In this document: in pieces, positions 9,147-17,891 of the stretch | Layout of the letters: every line of letters starts with the position of its first letter | Numbering within the stretch: position 1 is the stretch's first letter | Source of the DNA: Eubacterium maltosivorans | GTDB taxonomy: Bacteria > Bacillota > Clostridia > Eubacteriales > Eubacteriaceae | NCBI RefSeq assembly: GCF_002441855.2 | Contig: NZ_CP029487.1 | Coordinates: 1,798,001 to 1,862,000, forward strand | Length of the DNA: 64,000 bases | Reading direction: 5' to 3' | Program-made: the position numbers and the translations under genes | The notes under the pieces: generated by a model | The model's database searches: none | Told to the model about the DNA's origin: nothing | What the model saw: only the letters and a program-made list of their open reading frames with translations

Positions 9147-9163
9147 GATCTGAGGCTTTTCCT
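9129..9163 (+). terminator. Intrinsic terminator of the Mbeg1-like gene
   Basis: AAGCCTCAGA pairs with TCTGAGGCTT, and TTTTCCTTT follows. The hairpin overlaps the last codons of the gene. Confidence 0.75.
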
Positions 9164-9178
9164 TTATACAGCTTCACG

Positions 9179-9919
9179 TCATTCGGACGCTTGCCGCAAA
9201 AGCTCCTGATAATCTCGCCAGACTGCCTCCCAGACACTTTTTTCGCCAAAGGCAATGTCGTCGAGCTGACAAACGGGCATCATCCCCATTAAAGCGTTGG
9301 TGACAAAGGCCTCATCAAAATCGCGGGCCTCCTCGGGCAGAATCACTCTCTCCTCCACGTCGTAGCGGCTGATCAGGTAATCACGGACGGTTCCTGGCAG
9401 CAGACCGCAGGACAGCGGCGGCGTGATCAGGCGTCCTTCCCTAACAAAGAAAAGATTCGTCACCGCTCCTTCTGTCAGCCGCCCCCTGGTGTTTAAAAAC
9501 ACGGGTTCATCAAAGCCCTGGGCGTCGGCTCTTCTTTTTTCCAGAATATTTTCTCCATAGCAAAGCGTCTTGTAACGGGTCAGAGGGGAGGTTTCATTGC
9601 GCCGCACCGGACTGGTTCTCAGCACAAAGCCACGCTCGTAGTCTGCCAGAGTATAGGGGTTTTCCCGGCAGGACCACAGACAGTTTTTCTGGGATACCAT
9701 GACCTTGAGCACACCGTTCTTCATGGGGTGCTTTTTCAAAATTTCAGCCACCCACTCCGGTGTCACAGGGTTTTGGAGTCCAAAGAAATCCAAAGCTTTT
9801 TTCAGGCGTTTCAGATGCGCCTCTAAAAACACAGGCCGGCCATACATGACCGCGATGGTTTCAAAAGCCCCCAGTCCAAAACAGAAGCCATCGTCTAAAA
9901 GCATTTCCTGTCCGCTCAT
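9179..9919 (-). CDS. pabC: Aminodeoxychorismate lyase (class IV aminotransferase)
   Basis: This 246-residue PLP enzyme converts 4-amino-4-deoxychorismate to p-aminobenzoate and pyruvate for folate synthesis. It has the class IV fold signature: FCFGLGAFETIAV near residue 13 and LEAHLKRLKKALDFFG. The PLP lysine is assigned to YKTLCYGENI near residue 140, and RLTEGAVTNLFFV and LLPGTVRDYLI lie in the second half. Its ATG overlaps the pabB stop by 4 bp. A D-amino-acid or branched-chain aminotransferase is possible by sequence alone, but the direct linkage to pabA and pabB makes PabC the best call. Confidence 0.88.
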   Translation of the reverse strand: MSGQEMLLDDGFCFGLGAFETIAVMYGRPVFLEAHLKRLKKALDFFGLQNPVTPEWVAEILKKHPMKNGVLKVMVSQKNCLWSCRENPYTLADYERGFVLRTSPVRRNETSPLTRYKTLCYGENILEKRRADAQGFDEPVFLNTRGRLTEGAVTNLFFVREGRLITPPLSCGLLPGTVRDYLISRYDVEERVILPEEARDFDEAFVTNALMGMMPVCQLDDIAFGEKSVWEAVWRDYQELLRQASE

Positions 9920-11271
9920 TTCATAGCCTCCAGAAGTGCCCTGGCCTTCTGCTCCGTTTCCTCGTATTCAAATTCCAAATCCGATTCACAGGTAATGCCG
10001 CCGCCCACACCCAGGGTGTAGCAGCCGTTTTGGTAAACCGCAGTACGGATCACAATGTTCAGATCACAGCTCCCGTCCAAGCCCAGATAGCCCATGGAAC
10101 CTGTATACAGCCCTCTGCGGCTCTGCTCCAGTTCGTCGATGATTTCCATTGCCCGTATTTTGGGTGCCCCGGTAATTGACCCGCCTGGGAAAGCGGCACG
10201 GAGCAGGTCAGGGGCTGTCAGACCGTCCCGCAGCTTTCCAACAATATTGGAAACCAGGTGAAAAACTGTGGCATAGGTTTCCACGTCGAACAGGCTGGTA
10301 ACCTTCACGCTGCCTGGTTCACAGACCCGGTTAAGATCGTTGCGCTCCAAATCAACGATCATGAGCAGCTCGCTCTTATCCTTGCCGGATTCCTGAAGCT
10401 CCTTCTTCAGGGCAGCGTCCTCCTCTGGCGTCACGCCCCGGCGGCGTGTGCCCTTGATGGGCCGTGTTTCCACCAAACCGTCTTTCATGCGCAGAAACCG
10501 CTCTGGAGAAGCACTGATGACCTGAAAATCCCCATAGTTAAAATAGCCGCCAAAAGGCGAAGGATTGTTCTCACGCAGGCTCTTAAACATAGCGTAGGGC
10601 GGCTTCCCGCTGTAAGCCATAATACGCCTGGTCATATTTGCGATGTAGATATCCCCCTCCACAATATAATCAATCATCCGGTCAATAGCCTTTTTATAGG
10701 CCTCCTTTTCAAAATCCGAGGTGATTTTCACAGGGTATTCTTCCCATTCCCCAGCTTCTTGACTGTGGGTAAAAGCGCTGATTTCGGCTTTTAAGGCATC
10801 CAGAACTGCTCCAGGCTCTGCCAGCATACCACTGGCCGTCAGGTACAGCCTTTTTTCATGCCGGTCCTCAATGATGAGGTTGTCATAAAAGTTCAAAATA
10901 CAGTCTGGAACCGCCTGAGACCGGCTGTGGCGGGTCTTGATCTGCTCAAAGCTCCGGCCGTAATCATAGGTAAAATAGCCGATGGCGCCCGAGATCATGG
11001 GCAGCCCTGTATCGTTCTTTTCGTAATGCGCTGCCATATATGCGCCCAGAACCTCCTCCAGACTGCCCTCAGCCGGGCTGCCGTCCACATACAGGGCTCC
11101 ATCCTTTACCTCCAGTGTTTTATAAGGGTTCAGGCCAATAATGGAGTACCGCCCCATTTCATTGACCAGGGAGGAATCCAGTAAAACAGCGCCAGGGCGG
11201 CTGTGGTAAAGATCAAAAAGCTCAGCCGCGCCGTATTTAAGAGGCCATTCGACAATCTGTGTTTTCATCAT
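9916..11271 (-). CDS. pabB: Aminodeoxychorismate synthase component I
   Basis: This 451-residue chorismate-utilising enzyme partners the glutamine amidotransferase encoded just upstream. Conserved segments are SPERFLRMKDGLVETRPIKG (the KGT-type chorismate loop), GKDKSELLMIVDLERNDLNR, FPGGSITGAPKIRAMEII and the C-terminal GVGGGITCESD. PIKGT and the downstream pabC gene favour PabB over anthranilate synthase TrpE. Its start overlaps the pabA end by 35 bp. The product, aminodeoxychorismate, feeds PabC and then folate, the C1 carrier. Confidence 0.9.
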   Translation of the reverse strand: MMKTQIVEWPLKYGAAELFDLYHSRPGAVLLDSSLVNEMGRYSIIGLNPYKTLEVKDGALYVDGSPAEGSLEEVLGAYMAAHYEKNDTGLPMISGAIGYFTYDYGRSFEQIKTRHSRSQAVPDCILNFYDNLIIEDRHEKRLYLTASGMLAEPGAVLDALKAEISAFTHSQEAGEWEEYPVKITSDFEKEAYKKAIDRMIDYIVEGDIYIANMTRRIMAYSGKPPYAMFKSLRENNPSPFGGYFNYGDFQVISASPERFLRMKDGLVETRPIKGTRRRGVTPEEDAALKKELQESGKDKSELLMIVDLERNDLNRVCEPGSVKVTSLFDVETYATVFHLVSNIVGKLRDGLTAPDLLRAAFPGGSITGAPKIRAMEIIDELEQSRRGLYTGSMGYLGLDGSCDLNIVIRTAVYQNGCYTLGVGGGITCESDLEFEYEETEQKARALLEAMK

Positions 11272-11854
11272 GACACCACCACTCCTCGCATAATCGAATA
11301 AAATTGTTTAAAACCGCATGACCCGACTCGGTCAGCACTGCCTCTGGATGGAATTGAACGCCGTAAACCGGGTAATCCCTGTGGGAAAGCGCCATGACCA
11401 CACCATCCTCAGACCGGGCGTCGATGAGCAACACCTCCGGCAGGCTGTTTTCCGCTACCACCAGCGAGTGGTAACGGGTGACAGGCATCTCCTGCCTGAG
11501 CCCCCTAAACAGGTTCCTGCCCTTATGAAATACTGGCGTAATCTTGCCATGCATGGGTCTTTCCCCTTTTTTTACATCCGCGCCAAAAACATGGCCGATG
11601 ATCTGGTGCCCAAGGCAGACCCCCAGGATCGGCACCCTGCCCGCAAAGGCACGGACAATCCCAGCCGATTCACCGCAGTCCTGCGGGTTTTTAGGCCCCG
11701 GAGAAATGATGATTCCCCGAATGTCTCTGCGCTTAAGCAGTGCGCTCAGATCTGCCGCGTCATTGCGGATGACCTCAACCTCCTGTCCCAGTTCTTTAAA
11801 ATAAGCGTCGAGATTATAAACAAAGGAATCGTAATTGTCAATCATGATATACAT
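11237..11854 (-). CDS. pabA: Aminodeoxychorismate/anthranilate synthase component II (glutamine amidotransferase)
   Basis: This 205-residue class I glutamine amidotransferase supplies ammonia to PabB. The start at ATG 11854 (MYIMIDNYDSFVYNL) is chosen because ACAGGAGGACC precedes it; a longer frame adds ten residues without an SD. The oxyanion motif SPGPKNPQDCG, nucleophile GVCLGHQ (Cys near residue 78) and catalytic HPE in YGVQFHPEAV are all present. It is the first gene of pabABC, transcribed from a sigma-A-like promoter near 11977-12005, with an intrinsic terminator inside the leader. It may also serve TrpE, as in some Bacillota. Confidence 0.9.
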   Translation of the reverse strand: MYIMIDNYDSFVYNLDAYFKELGQEVEVIRNDAADLSALLKRRDIRGIIISPGPKNPQDCGESAGIVRAFAGRVPILGVCLGHQIIGHVFGADVKKGERPMHGKITPVFHKGRNLFRGLRQEMPVTRYHSLVVAENSLPEVLLIDARSEDGVVMALSHRDYPVYGVQFHPEAVLTESGHAVLNNFIRLCEEWWCHDENTDCRMAS

Positions 11855-11885
11855 TTGTGGTCCTCCTGTAAATCTGGTGCACAAA

Positions 11886-11930
11886 AAAAGCCAAAAACAG
11901 GCACGCCCTCAGCGCGTCTGTTTTTGGCAG
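11886..11930 (-). terminator. Intrinsic terminator within the pabA leader (candidate attenuator)
   Basis: On the minus strand GCCAAAAACAG and CTGTTTTTGGC form a perfect 11-bp stem and TTTTTTT follows. It ends about 35 nt before the pabA ATG and downstream of the pab promoter, so it sits inside the operon's own 5' leader rather than after a gene. Confidence 0.7.
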
Positions 11931-11976
11931 TCTTCTTTTCATTGAAAAGGCACACCCTATTTGGTTGATTGTTTTT

Positions 11977-12005
11977 ATCTTAACTGATTTTCACTCAAAA
12001 CTCAA
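11977..12005 (-). promoter_or_regulatory. Sigma-A promoter of pabABC
   Basis: On the minus strand TTGAGT (12005-12000), a 17-nt spacer, then TAAGAT (11982-11977). The predicted start near 11970 gives a leader of about 115 nt. Confidence 0.7.
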
Positions 12006-12026
12006 GGATATTTTTCAAAAAAGGGA

Positions 12027-12063
12027 AACGGCGCCGTGATGATTAAAACGGCGCCGCTTTCCA
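12027..12063 (-). terminator. Terminator of the fru/HPr operon
   Basis: On the minus strand GCGGCGCCGTTTT pairs with ACGGCGCCG, and TTTCCCTTTTTTG follows. It lies downstream of the HPr stop codon. Confidence 0.8.
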
Positions 12064-12093
12064 AATATATTTTAATTTAATAGAGGGAGCGAT

Positions 12094-12352
12094 TTAGAGG
12101 TTTTCTTTGAAGAATGCTTCTAATTCAACAATAGCGGTATCTTCATCAGGACCGTCTGCCTGTACAGTGATGGTTTCGCCGTTTTTAGCACCTAAGCCCA
12201 TAACGCTTAACATGCTCTTGCCATTACCGGTTTTGCCATCCTTAACCAGGCTGATTTCTGATGCATATGGCTGGGGTTTTTTTAACGAGTAAGCCTGCTG
12301 GTCTTGCATGAATACCTGCTGGGTCCGTAATTTTGTAATTAAATTCTTTCAT
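12094..12352 (-). pseudogene. HPr-family phosphocarrier, frameshifted as written
   Basis: Two overlapping frames together make one complete HPr of about 85 residues. From ATG 12352 (SD AAAGGAGA) the frame reads MKEFNYKITDPAGIHARPAG with the phosphorylatable His in GIHARPAG, then LLVKK. The +1 frame then continues with YASEISLVKDGK and GKSMLSVMGLGAKNGE (the HPrK-type Ser in GKSML) to the stop at 12094. The break is at a homopolymer pair, T7 (12277-12283) next to G4 (12273-12276) on the plus strand; removing one base restores a perfect HPr. It is the last gene of the fructose PTS operon. This may be a true frameshift, slippage, or a sequencing indel. Confidence 0.8.
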
Positions 12353-12489
12353 TTTAAGTTCTCCTTTGGACTATAAAAATTTCTAGTATTATATTAACAT
12401 TTTTACCCAAACTTGCATAGCAAATCTTGTTTATTTTCTAAAAATTTTTAACTTTATATTAATCTGGCATAAATATTGCTATTAAATGC

Positions 12490-14502
12490 TTATGCTGCTT
12501 CTTTTTTTAAGGGTTTTTTCAAAATCGCCAGCAGAATCATGCCTACAACAGAGCCAATGAGTAGTGACACAACATAGAACAGCGGGTTGCCCACCACCGG
12601 GAAAACAAACACGCCGCCGTGGGGGGCCATCAGGGTACAGCCAAAAAGCATTGAGAGGCCGCCGGCCACCGCAGAGCCCACAACGCAGGATGGAATAACG
12701 CGGATGGGGTCAGCCGCCGCAAAGGGGATCGCCCCTTCTGTGATAAAGCACAGGCCCATAATGTAGTTCGTCAGCGCCGACTGGCGTTCCTTCTGGGTAA
12801 AGCGGTTTTTAAAGAAGGTGGCGCACAGGGCAATGGCGATGGGTGGCACCATACCGCCGATCATAACCGCTGCCATGATGTCATACTGGCCGGAGCTGAT
12901 GGCTGCCGTACCAAATACATAGGCTGCTTTGTTGAATGGGCCGCCCATATCAATGGCCATCATGCCGCCCAGAATCACCCCGAGAATTACCTTGGAGCTT
13001 TCACCCATGCTGTTTAAGCCGTTGGTCATAGCAGTATTCAACGCCGCGACTGGCGGATTGATGATGAATACCATCAGCGCGCCCATGATCAAAAGGCCGA
13101 AGAAAGGATACAAAAGCGTCGGCTTGATACCTTCCAGGGCATCGGGCAGTTTATCAAATAACTTACGCAGTCCCAGCACCAGATAGCCAGCCAGAAAACC
13201 AGCAACCAGCGCGCCGAGAAAACCAGAGGTCCCGCCGGTGGTAATGGTCATGGTGCCGTCTACCATCCCCAGGATATACCCCTGGCTGGCAATATAACCG
13301 CCCACAAAACCAACCGCCAGACCTGGACGGTCCGCGATACTCATGGCAATATAGCCAGCCAAAATCGGAAGCATAAAGCCGAAAGCAGCGCCGCCGATGG
13401 TCTTTAAGAATGCCGCAAAGGGAGTATTCATCCCAAAGTTGGCTGGATCGATGGCGTAATCGTCAAAAAGGAAGGCCAGCGCGATCAGGATACCGCCGCC
13501 AATAACAAAGGGCAGCATATGGGAAACGCCATTCATGAGATCCTTGTAGATCTTGCGGCCAATACTCTGCTTTTCGCCGCTGTCGGCAGTGCTTTCTTCC
13601 TTGCTGTCAGCATGATAAATGGGCGCCTTGCCCTCCAGTGCATGGCTGATCAGCTCTTCAGGCTTATGGATACCATCGGCTACCTTGGTCTGAATAACCG
13701 GCTTGCCATCAAAACGGGCCATGGGCACATTTTTATCCGCAGCCACGATAATGGCGTCGGCATTGGCAATTTCGGCACGGGTCAGTTCATTCTTAACGCC
13801 GCCGGAGCCGTCTGTTTCAACCTTGATGCTGACCCCCATGTCCTTGGCTTTGCCCTCTAAGGCTTCAGCGGCCATATAGGTATGGGCAATCCCGGTTGGG
13901 CAGGCAGTTACAGCCAGCACCTTCGGGTATCCGGTATCCACCTCAGCCGCTGCCTCACGCACTCTGGCCTCCTCGGCTTCTACCTTTTCCACAGCCCTTT
14001 CCGCTGCGTTTTCTTTTTCCTTTTTGGCGTCTTCCTCGCCAAATTTTTCTGTTTCTTTCTGGTCGATAAGCTTCAAAAATTCATCCTTGTCCGTCGCGTT
14101 TATAAGCTTTTGCCTAAAATCCTCATCCATGAGCATCATGGATAAGCGGCTTAACAGCTCAAGATGTGTATCGTCAGAATTATCCGGCACAGCAATGGCA
14201 AAGAGCAGATGGGCAGGCTGCCCGTCCATGGATTCATAGTCGGTGCCTTCCTTGCTCACCATAACAGCCAGTCCAGCTTCCTTCACAGCGCTTGTTTTGC
14301 CATGCGGGATGGCGATCCCTTCGCCGATTCCGGTCGTTCCCTGTTCCTCTCTGGCAACAACGGCTTTCTTGTAGCCTTCCTTGTCATTAAGGTTTCCGGT
14401 CGCGTCCATGAGCTCAACCAGATTATCAATGGTCTCGCTCTTGGATGCAGATTTTCCCTGAAGGTCAATGCCTTCTTTTTTCAGTAAATCTGTAATTCGC
14501 AT
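12490..14502 (-). CDS. fruA: PTS fructose transporter subunit IIABC
   Basis: This 670-residue fused enzyme II imports fructose and delivers fructose-1-phosphate. The order is EIIA (residues 1-150; phospho-His in IAIPHGKTSAV), a charged linker, EIIB (about 190-290; VTACPTGIAHTYMAAEAL with the phospho-Cys), and the membrane EIIC domain (about 315-665; LPFVIGGGILIALAF, MPILAGYIAMSIADRPGL). SD AGGGGGAA precedes the ATG. It starts 17 bp after fruK, and HPr follows downstream. Specificity for fructose over mannitol or similar sugars follows from the IIABC order and the 1-phosphofructokinase neighbour. Confidence 0.95.
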   Translation of the reverse strand: MRITDLLKKEGIDLQGKSASKSETIDNLVELMDATGNLNDKEGYKKAVVAREEQGTTGIGEGIAIPHGKTSAVKEAGLAVMVSKEGTDYESMDGQPAHLLFAIAVPDNSDDTHLELLSRLSMMLMDEDFRQKLINATDKDEFLKLIDQKETEKFGEEDAKKEKENAAERAVEKVEAEEARVREAAAEVDTGYPKVLAVTACPTGIAHTYMAAEALEGKAKDMGVSIKVETDGSGGVKNELTRAEIANADAIIVAADKNVPMARFDGKPVIQTKVADGIHKPEELISHALEGKAPIYHADSKEESTADSGEKQSIGRKIYKDLMNGVSHMLPFVIGGGILIALAFLFDDYAIDPANFGMNTPFAAFLKTIGGAAFGFMLPILAGYIAMSIADRPGLAVGFVGGYIASQGYILGMVDGTMTITTGGTSGFLGALVAGFLAGYLVLGLRKLFDKLPDALEGIKPTLLYPFFGLLIMGALMVFIINPPVAALNTAMTNGLNSMGESSKVILGVILGGMMAIDMGGPFNKAAYVFGTAAISSGQYDIMAAVMIGGMVPPIAIALCATFFKNRFTQKERQSALTNYIMGLCFITEGAIPFAAADPIRVIPSCVVGSAVAGGLSMLFGCTLMAPHGGVFVFPVVGNPLFYVVSLLIGSVVGMILLAILKKPLKKEAA

Positions 14503-14519
14503 TTCTTTTCCCCCTGGAA

Positions 14520-15422
14520 TTAGATTTTATTTAAAAGGTCAGAGACCTCTTGTCTGGTTGCCAGCTCTTCCGAGAAAGCACTGGCACTGCCGGCAGCCAC
14601 GCCCATTTTAAAGGCAGCCGCCAGATCGCCGGATTCCAGATAGCCTGCCAGAAAGCCTGCCACCATAGAATCGCCCGCACCCACGGAATTTTTAACCTCG
14701 CCGCTGGGTGCCGCGCTTTTATGCACACTGCCATCCTCATTCAGAAAGATGGCTCCGTCGCCCGCCATGGAAACAAGCACGTTGCGCGCCCCCATTTCCT
14801 GGAGCTTTTTGCCGTATAAGATAATCTCATCATCGTTTTTAAGGGTAACCCCGAACATATCGCCAAGCTCGTGATTGTTGGGCTTGATTAAAAACGGATG
14901 ATATTTTAAAACCTTTTTAAGCAGCTCCTTTGTGGCATCTACCACAATATCAATGCCCCGATTCTCAAGCCGCGCCATGATACGCTCATAGGTGTCTGAC
15001 GGCATGGAGCTCGGAATACTGCCCGCCAACGCCAGCACATCGCCCTTTTTTAGCCTGTCCAGCTGGGCGAAAAGCTTTTCCAGCGCTTCCTCAGAAATCT
15101 GAGGCCCACGGCCGTTGATCTCGCTCTCCTCCTGGGATTTAAGCTTGACATTGATGCGGGACAGCCCGTTTTCGATTTCGATAAAATCAGAGCTGCATCC
15201 AAAGTCCCGGACACGCGTCTCGATTTCTCTGCCGGTAAAGCCGGCGATAAAGCCCAGGGCCACGTTGTCAAAGCCGAGGTTTTTAAGCACAATGGAAACA
15301 TTGATGCCCTTACCGCCAGGGAACAGCCGCTCCGAGGCGGTACGGTTTACCTGGCCGGTTTTAAAATCATCGACCTTTACAATGTAGTCCAGGGATGGAT
15401 TAAAGGTCACTGTGTAGATCAT
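14520..15422 (-). CDS. fruK: 1-phosphofructokinase
   Basis: This 300-residue PfkB-family sugar kinase phosphorylates fructose-1-phosphate to fructose-1,6-bisphosphate. Landmarks are MIYTVTFNPSLDYIVKVDDF at the N-terminus, the PfkB signature 1 region PGGKGINVSIVLKNLG, and the C-terminal ATP/anion-hole motif VGAGDSMVAGFLAGYL with the catalytic Asp. It overlaps the end of fruR by 23 bp and precedes fruA, the usual fruRKA order. Tagatose-6-phosphate kinase is the nearest alternative, but the context favours FruK. Confidence 0.94.
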   Translation of the reverse strand: MIYTVTFNPSLDYIVKVDDFKTGQVNRTASERLFPGGKGINVSIVLKNLGFDNVALGFIAGFTGREIETRVRDFGCSSDFIEIENGLSRINVKLKSQEESEINGRGPQISEEALEKLFAQLDRLKKGDVLALAGSIPSSMPSDTYERIMARLENRGIDIVVDATKELLKKVLKYHPFLIKPNNHELGDMFGVTLKNDDEIILYGKKLQEMGARNVLVSMAGDGAIFLNEDGSVHKSAAPSGEVKNSVGAGDSMVAGFLAGYLESGDLAAAFKMGVAAGSASAFSEELATRQEVSDLLNKI

Positions 15423-16170
15423 TTTTGTCTACCTCCATTATCTCTGTGAATTTCAGGTATTTATGATCCTGTAAATCCGTGGTGATGATCCTCGCGCTGC
15501 CGATGTCGCCAAAGGTAACGGAAGAAATTTTATTAAATTTTGAAGGGTCGCTCAGAATGTAAGCGTCCCGGCAATTATCAAAGGCTTCCTTTTTAACCAT
15601 GGCCTCGTGCACGTCTGGCGTGGTGTATCCTGCCGTTGGACTGATGCCATTGGTGCCGAAAAAGCCAAGGGTAAAATTATATTTCCTAAGGGCTTCCACA
15701 GTTTCCTCGCCCACCATGGCTTCGGTAGAGACCCGGAGGTGTCCGCCCGGGATAAAAACTTTATACCCCTTTTTAAGGAGTTTATTTGCGTGTCCAAGGC
15801 CGTCGGTCACATATGTCGCTTCCTTTTCGCTGATATAGTCAATGAGCGCCTCGGTAGTTGTCCCCGCGTCAATAAAGACAAAGTCGCCTTTATGAATGAG
15901 CGAAGCCGCGTACTGTCCAATGCGCTTTTTTTCCTCACTGTACTGCCCGTGTTTATAAGCCACATCGTCTTCATTTGTTGTATAGCTGTTGTCAACGGCT
16001 GTCGCACCTCCATGAACCTTATGAACCAGACCCATTTCGTGCAGGGCGGTAAGATCCCGCCGCACCGTTGATTCCGAGCTTCCGAGCAGCTCCGTCAGCT
16101 CCTGCACGGTCACTGCTTTTTTGTTCTCCACGGTTTTTAATATAATGTTAAATCTTTCCTCTGTTAACAT
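15400..16170 (-). CDS. fruR: DeoR-family repressor of the fructose operon
   Basis: This 256-residue regulator has an N-terminal DeoR helix-turn-helix (VTVQELTELLGSSESTVRRD, residues 20-40, followed by HGGA) and a C-terminal sugar-phosphate isomerase-like sensor domain (DFVFIDAGTTTEALIDYI, FTLGFFGTNGIS). SD GGAGGAGAG precedes the ATG. It is the first gene of fruR-fruK-fruA-HPr and probably represses its own operon until fructose-1-phosphate accumulates. Two direct repeats overlapping its promoter are the likely operator. Confidence 0.92.
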   Translation of the reverse strand: MLTEERFNIILKTVENKKAVTVQELTELLGSSESTVRRDLTALHEMGLVHKVHGGATAVDNSYTTNEDDVAYKHGQYSEEKKRIGQYAASLIHKGDFVFIDAGTTTEALIDYISEKEATYVTDGLGHANKLLKKGYKVFIPGGHLRVSTEAMVGEETVEALRKYNFTLGFFGTNGISPTAGYTTPDVHEAMVKKEAFDNCRDAYILSDPSKFNKISSVTFGDIGSARIITTDLQDHKYLKFTEIMEVDKNDLHSDL

Positions 16171-16191
16171 CTCTCTCTCCTCCGCAACTGT

Positions 16192-16233
16192 ATAATATCA
16201 CCATTTTCAGTCATTGTCAAGCATTTTCATTCA
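16192..16233 (-). promoter_or_regulatory. fru operon promoter with FruR-type direct repeats
   Basis: On the minus strand TTGACA (16220-16215), a 17-nt spacer, TATTAT (16197-16192). On the plus strand CATTTTCAGTCA (16202-16213) and CATTTTCATTCA (16222-16233) are direct repeats 20 bp apart, one in the spacer and one just upstream of the -35, as expected for a repressor site. Confidence 0.75.
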
Positions 16234-16397
16234 AAAAACTTCAAAAATAATCAAATATTTCCTATTTCCCGCCTTAATACTGATTGTAAATGACTGAATT
16301 TGACTGTTTAAGCCTATCATGCCCGGGTATAAAAGTCAACAAACACGAAACACTGGCGGCCGGACCACCGCCCCGGTTCTTTACAAAAAATAAAAAA

Positions 16398-16427
16398 AGA
16401 ACCAAACACGCGATTTGGTTCTTTTTT
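16398..16427. terminator. Bidirectional intrinsic terminator after the M23 gene
   Basis: AGAACCAAA (16398-16406) pairs with TTTGGTTCT (16414-16422), with T-runs on both strands. Confidence 0.85.
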
Positions 16428-16466
16428 ATCAGTGATATGCATATACTAATTTTTTCGATCATGACA

Positions 16467-17891
16467 TCAGACGTTATCGCCGTCCTTGATGTCAAAATAG
16501 TCTGGTAAAAATTGCTGAACGTCGTTAATGCGGATTTCAAAATGGGAGTGCGGTCCGGTTGAGTTACCAGTGCTGCCCATTAACGCTACGACTTGGCCCT
16601 TTTCGACCCGGTCACCAACGCTTACCTTAAATTCGGAGTTATGACCCATTCTCAGGACAGTTTTTCCATCGTCCATCATAATGTCAACGCATAATCCGTA
16701 ACCGCCAAATTCACTTGCCCGGATGACTGTACCACTCTGCGGTGCGTAGATCGGCGTACCCATTGAGTTCGCAATGTCTACTGCAAAGCAGCCTGCGTGG
16801 CTTCCTGGCTTGTCTAAAGCGGAAATATTACCGGTTGCCGGTAAAATAAAGTTGCCTTTCTTTGAAGACATGGTCGGGTACTGCTTCGTTCCCTTTGAAA
16901 CAATCTGAGCCACCGGCTCTTTCGCGACTGTTTCGGATAAGGTTGTTTCACTCACAACCTTACCGTCTTCATAGACGGTTTCGACTTCCTTATCAAGTTG
17001 TCCGTTCACACCTTGCTGTGTAACTACAGTTTGATCAACATATACATTTGGATCTTCCTGCTCAACGGTCTGGAAAGGTATGTCTTCTTTTTTAGTTGAT
17101 GTTTTAGTCAGATTAATTTTTAAGATACTGGAGCTTGTCTCAGTCTCATTATTCTGGTTTTCTACATTCTCATTACTATTATTTTCAACGGTACCTTCAG
17201 CTGCTAAAGCTTCCTCTTGGGCTGGCTCATTGCTTTGGTCTCTTGCCACATCGGCTCCACCACGGCTTGCTACCTGGATTGGAGCGTTCGTACTCTCTTC
17301 ACTCTTACTCGGATTAGTATTACCTGTTGCTAAAAGATTAGCGCACTCGTCCGGACTGTTTAAGTCCTCGAGCGGAAAATTCTTAGGCGTTTCTACAACG
17401 TCGCTCTGGATGTCGCATTTTACCAGCTTATCTGTACCCTGTACGTTACCGATCTTATTAATTGCACCTGCAATACCGGCCTGTACCTGATCAGATGAAG
17501 CCAGGTTTCCAACTTCCTGTCCGTCAACTTTTAATTCTACACCATGAACGCCAACCTGAAGGTTCTGCGCGTTCAATGCATCAGTAAATTCTTCCTCTGA
17601 CAACATTGGTTTATTAAACGTGATGCTCTTTTTAATCTGTATATCATTGTAGACATATGCTGTTTCGATCGACGTTTTCGATCGCATATCCTGCTCTACC
17701 TGATCCAGACTCTGTGTAAACACAGCCGCATCCTTTGTATAGCCTAAAACCTCTCCGTCAACCATTACCTTGTAACCAAGACAGGTTGAAGAAAAGAATC
17801 CGAGAAGAAGCGCTACACAGAAACCTGTGAATACGACTTTTTCTCTTTTGCTCAAGTGCTTGGCGTAATGCGCAAGCTTCTTAAAAAACAT
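16467..17891 (-). CDS. Membrane-anchored M23 peptidoglycan endopeptidase with G5 domain
   Basis: This 474-residue cell-wall hydrolase has an N-terminal basic segment and one membrane helix (VVFTGFCVALLLGFFSSTCL, about residues 19-38). A region of about 180 residues follows, then a low-complexity Asn/Glu linker (about 190-250). A G5-type domain comes next (about 270-345; PFQTVEQEDPNVYVDQTVV...VETVYEDGK). The lysostaphin-type M23 domain is at about 365-470, with the zinc-binding pattern SHAGCFAVDIAN and GPHSHFEI (H-x-H). ATG 17891 lacks a good SD; a GGAGGG sequence lies about 50 nt upstream, so the true start may be slightly longer or use a rare codon. Monocistronic. Role inferred: peptidoglycan cross-link cleavage during growth or division. 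Confidence 0.88.
   Translation of the reverse strand: MFFKKLAHYAKHLSKREKVVFTGFCVALLLGFFSSTCLGYKVMVDGEVLGYTKDAAVFTQSLDQVEQDMRSKTSIETAYVYNDIQIKKSITFNKPMLSEEEFTDALNAQNLQVGVHGVELKVDGQEVGNLASSDQVQAGIAGAINKIGNVQGTDKLVKCDIQSDVVETPKNFPLEDLNSPDECANLLATGNTNPSKSEESTNAPIQVASRGGADVARDQSNEPAQEEALAAEGTVENNSNENVENQNNETETSSSILKINLTKTSTKKEDIPFQTVEQEDPNVYVDQTVVTQQGVNGQLDKEVETVYEDGKVVSETTLSETVAKEPVAQIVSKGTKQYPTMSSKKGNFILPATGNISALDKPGSHAGCFAVDIANSMGTPIYAPQSGTVIRASEFGGYGLCVDIMMDDGKTVLRMGHNSEFKVSVGDRVEKGQVVALMGSTGNSTGPHSHFEIRINDVQQFLPDYFDIKDGDNV

Noticed and set aside
9916-11854. pabA and pabB as tryptophan genes trpG and trpE
   Set aside because: The PIKGT-type chorismate motif and the adjoining aminodeoxychorismate lyase favour PABA synthesis; no other trp genes are near.
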